Below the pieces are notes generated by a model. It did no database searches and had not been told where the DNA came from. It saw nothing but the letters and a program-made list of their open reading frames with translations. A stretch of DNA of 64,000 bases from Polaribacter vadi (GTDB taxonomy: Bacteria; Bacteroidota; Bacteroidia; Flavobacteriales; Flavobacteriaceae): positions 117,478-181,477 of the forward strand of contig NZ_JAHKQL010000001.1 in NCBI RefSeq assembly GCF_018861005.1. Reading direction: 5' to 3'. A program made the translations under genes and the position numbers. Shown here piece by piece: positions 61,815-64,000 of this stretch (the stretch's first letter is position 1; each line of letters begins with the position of its first letter).

Positions 61815-63902
61815 ATGGCAATTTTATCAAAAATTAGAGAACGTTCAATGTTCTTACTTATCATTATTGGATTAGCACTTTTTGCTTTTGTATTAGATCC
61901 ATCAACACTTGGAGATTTTTTTAACTCAAGTAAAGTAAATGAAATTGGTGAAGTAGATGGAGAAGCAATTTCAAGACAAGAATTTGCAAATGAATTAGAA
62001 GCATATAAGCAACAAACAGGTAATAGAGTTTCTGAAATGCAAGCAGCCAAAACTGTTTGGGATAATATTGTTAGAAAAAAAATATATTCTAATCAATTAG
62101 ATCAAGCAGGTATTACAATTGGTGAAGAAGATGTTTGGAATCAAGTAGTAAGTGCACAATTTGTACAAAGTAATCCTCAATATCAAAACGAAGCAGGTTT
62201 ATTTGATGAATCTAAATTCAAACAATTTTTAGCAGATACTAAAGAGAATAATACAGAATTGTGGTCTCAATGGGCAGGTTATATGAACCAAATTAGAGAT
62301 AATTCTGAAAGAGATACTTATAATAATTTAGTAACTGCAGGTTTAGGAGCTTCTTTAAAAGAAGGAGAGCAAGAATATATGATAGAGAACACTAAATTAA
62401 ATGCTCAATTTGTATATGTACCATATACTTCTATTGCAGATAGTTTAGTAAAAATAAAAAAGTCTGAAGTTGAAGCATATGTTAAAGCACATTCAGATGA
62501 CTTTAAAGTAGAAGCATCTAGAGATATATCTTATGTAAAGTTTGATATTGTTGCATCTTCAGAAGATGAGCAAGCAATAAAAGCTGATGTTGCAACTTTA
62601 ATAAAAGATTTTAAAACTACAGATAATGATGCAGTGTTTTTATCAGAAAATGATTCTGATACTAGTATCAATCCTAACTATCAATATAAAAGTTCTGTAA
62701 ATCAAATAGTAGCAAATCTTATCTTTGATGGTAATAAAGGTGATGTTGTTGGTCCATACAAAGACAAGGAATATTTTAAAATTTCTAAAGTTTTAGAAGT
62801 TACTCAAATGCCAGACTCTGTTAAGGCAAGTCATATTTTAATCCCTTATATGGGAGCTCAAAGTGCAGCTGCAGATGTAACTAGAACAGAAGAAGAAGCT
62901 AAAAAATTAGCAGATAGTCTTTATAATGTTGTTAAAAGAAGAAAAAGTAAATTTGGTAGTTTAGCTAAAGATTTTTCTTCGGATTTAGGTTCAGGTGCAA
63001 AAGAAGGAGATTTAGATTGGTTTAATTATGCTAGAATGACGCCTAAGTTTAGAGATTATACTTTTCAAGGTAAAAAAGGAGATATAGGTGTTGTGCAAAC
63101 TCCATTTGGTTTTCATATCATTAAAATTGATGATCAGAAAAACAAACAAAAAGTTTTAAAATTAGCTACTTTTAGTAGAAAAATTGAAGCTTCTGAAGCA
63201 ACTGAAAATGCTGTATTTAGAAATGCTAAAGAATTTGAATTAGCAGTTTCTCAAGGAAATGATTTTTCTGAAGTTGCTAAAGAGAAAAATTATATTACTA
63301 AACCAGCTGTTGGTTTAAAATCTTTAGATGAAAATGTACCAGGAATTGGTAATCAAAGACAAATTGTAAGCTGGGCTTTTAATACTGATTCAGAAATTGG
63401 TAGTTTTAAAAGTTTTGATTTAGAAGGTAGTCATATTGTTGCAGTTGTTACTGCTGCAGAATCTAAAGGGTTAATGTCTGTAACAAAAGCAGCAGGTAGA
63501 GTTAAGCCTATTTTAATAAACGAAAAGAAGGCAGCATTATTAAAAGATAAATTACAAGGTTCAGATTTAACTGAAATTGCTACTGCAAACAGTGTAAGTA
63601 TTAGAACAGCAAGTAATGTAACATTAAAAAGCCCTACACTTTCTGGAGTAGGAGTAGAGCCTAAAATAGTAGGTGCAATGTACAATGCAGAGCTAAATAA
63701 AATTTACAATTCAATAGAAGGTACAAGAGGAGTTTATGCTTTTAAACTTACTAATAAAGAATTACCAACAGCTTTGCCAAATTATGATGCAAACAGAAAG
63801 AGAATTGCTGAGTCTAGAAAAAGATTAACTTATAAAATTTACGAAGCTATTAAAGAAGCTTCAGCTGTAGAAGATAATAGAGATATTATGTATAGTAATT
63901 AA
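61815..63902 (+). CDS. PpiD/SurA-like periplasmic peptidyl-prolyl isomerase
   Basis: The 695-residue protein has an N-terminal membrane anchor (about residues 12-30, MFLLIIIGLALFAFVLDP), a SurA-N-like chaperone region (about 40-200), and a parvulin rotamase domain at about 340-445 (SVKASHILIPYMG to PFGFHIIKIDDQ). This layout is that of PpiD, a chaperone for proteins leaving the Sec translocon. A second degenerate parvulin-like segment may lie after 450. It is followed by a strong terminator. Confidence 0.93.
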   Translation: MAILSKIRERSMFLLIIIGLALFAFVLDPSTLGDFFNSSKVNEIGEVDGEAISRQEFANELEAYKQQTGNRVSEMQAAKTVWDNIVRKKIYSNQLDQAGITIGEEDVWNQVVSAQFVQSNPQYQNEAGLFDESKFKQFLADTKENNTELWSQWAGYMNQIRDNSERDTYNNLVTAGLGASLKEGEQEYMIENTKLNAQFVYVPYTSIADSLVKIKKSEVEAYVKAHSDDFKVEASRDISYVKFDIVASSEDEQAIKADVATLIKDFKTTDNDAVFLSENDSDTSINPNYQYKSSVNQIVANLIFDGNKGDVVGPYKDKEYFKISKVLEVTQMPDSVKASHILIPYMGAQSAAADVTRTEEEAKKLADSLYNVVKRRKSKFGSLAKDFSSDLGSGAKEGDLDWFNYARMTPKFRDYTFQGKKGDIGVVQTPFGFHIIKIDDQKNKQKVLKLATFSRKIEASEATENAVFRNAKEFELAVSQGNDFSEVAKEKNYITKPAVGLKSLDENVPGIGNQRQIVSWAFNTDSEIGSFKSFDLEGSHIVAVVTAAESKGLMSVTKAAGRVKPILINEKKAALLKDKLQGSDLTEIATANSVSIRTASNVTLKSPTLSGVGVEPKIVGAMYNAELNKIYNSIEGTRGVYAFKLTNKELPTALPNYDANRKRIAESRKRLTYKIYEAIKEASAVEDNRDIMYSN

Positions 63903-63923
63903 TATTCTTTTAATTTATCATAT

Positions 63924-63955
63924 AAAAAATCCGTTCTTTTTAGAACGGATTTTTT
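63924..63955 (+). terminator. terminator of the PpiD-like gene
   Basis: ATCCGTTCT (63929-63937) and AGAACGGAT (63942-63950) form a 9-bp stem with a TTTT loop, extended by an A-tract and T-tract. Confidence 0.92.
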
Positions 63956-64000
63956 GTTTTATATAGTTTTTAAACATCAGAAATTATTAGACATAAAAAA

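Overview
The window is AT-rich chromosomal DNA from a member of the Bacteroidota, most likely a marine Flavobacteriaceae (Polaribacter/Tenacibaculum-like). This rests on protein content: a SusC/SusD pair, DUF5723 and PorV-like outer-membrane proteins, a PafA-type alkaline phosphatase, CtlX, mevalonate-pathway enzymes and RlmB/RarA of flavobacterial type. It also rests on promoters of the Bacteroidota form TTTG-N19-TAnnTTTG and on the near absence of Shine-Dalgarno sequences. No insertion sequence, prophage, CRISPR array or rRNA operon was seen. The region is core genome and densely coding on both strands.

Layout. 1-5.5 kb: a HAD nucleotidase, three consecutive envelope genes (lipoprotein, DUF5723 barrel, secreted protein), rarA and a rhomboid protease. 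5.6-14.4 kb, minus strand: peroxiredoxin, rlmB, a small lipoprotein/SusD/SusC locus and an Omp85-family protein. 14.5-32 kb: one ribosomal supercluster joining the str, S10, spc and alpha groups (rpsL-rpsG-fusA-rpsJ, rplC to rpsN, rpsH to secY-infA-rpmJ, rpsM-rpsK-rpsD-rpoA-rplQ). tuf is absent, and the missing-by-size gene rpmJ was located by eye. 32-36.3 kb: carA, eno and gltA, each with its own terminator or promoter. 36.3-46 kb: two guanidino-group enzymes, an NTF2-like protein, a PrsW-like protease, pafA, an Mla-type ABC pair, tRNA-Lys, a DUF389 protein, SprT-like and SDR genes. 46-51 kb: a GH30 glycosidase, thiN, an orphan short MotA/TolQ-like protein and a LytS/LytTR two-component pair. 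51-55.5 kb: mevalonate genes (diphosphomevalonate decarboxylase, mevalonate kinase-like), a UbiA prenyltransferase and an RluB-like pseudouridine synthase. 55.5-64 kb: DUF1569 protein, tRNA-Phe, coaX, an outer-membrane protein, a TPR protein, lptC, a small membrane protein, a CNNM/CorC protein and a PpiD-like foldase.

The most interesting signals are regulatory rather than protein-coding. At three gene boundaries (before rplC, before rpsH, after gltA) an intrinsic terminator hairpin carries a promoter element in its loop. The long rplC leader holds a 16-residue leader-peptide candidate whose stop codon lies in the loop of a second terminator, just 3' of its ascending arm, an attenuator-like arrangement. 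Structured spacers precede rpsK, rpsD (S4), rpsH (S8) and rplQ, the expected places for ribosomal-protein autoregulation. A short structured RNA with its own promoter and terminator may lie between carA and eno. Several genes have the -7 box only 4-5 nt before the ATG, which predicts leaderless or nearly leaderless mRNAs. These are readings from sequence alone and none has been tested.
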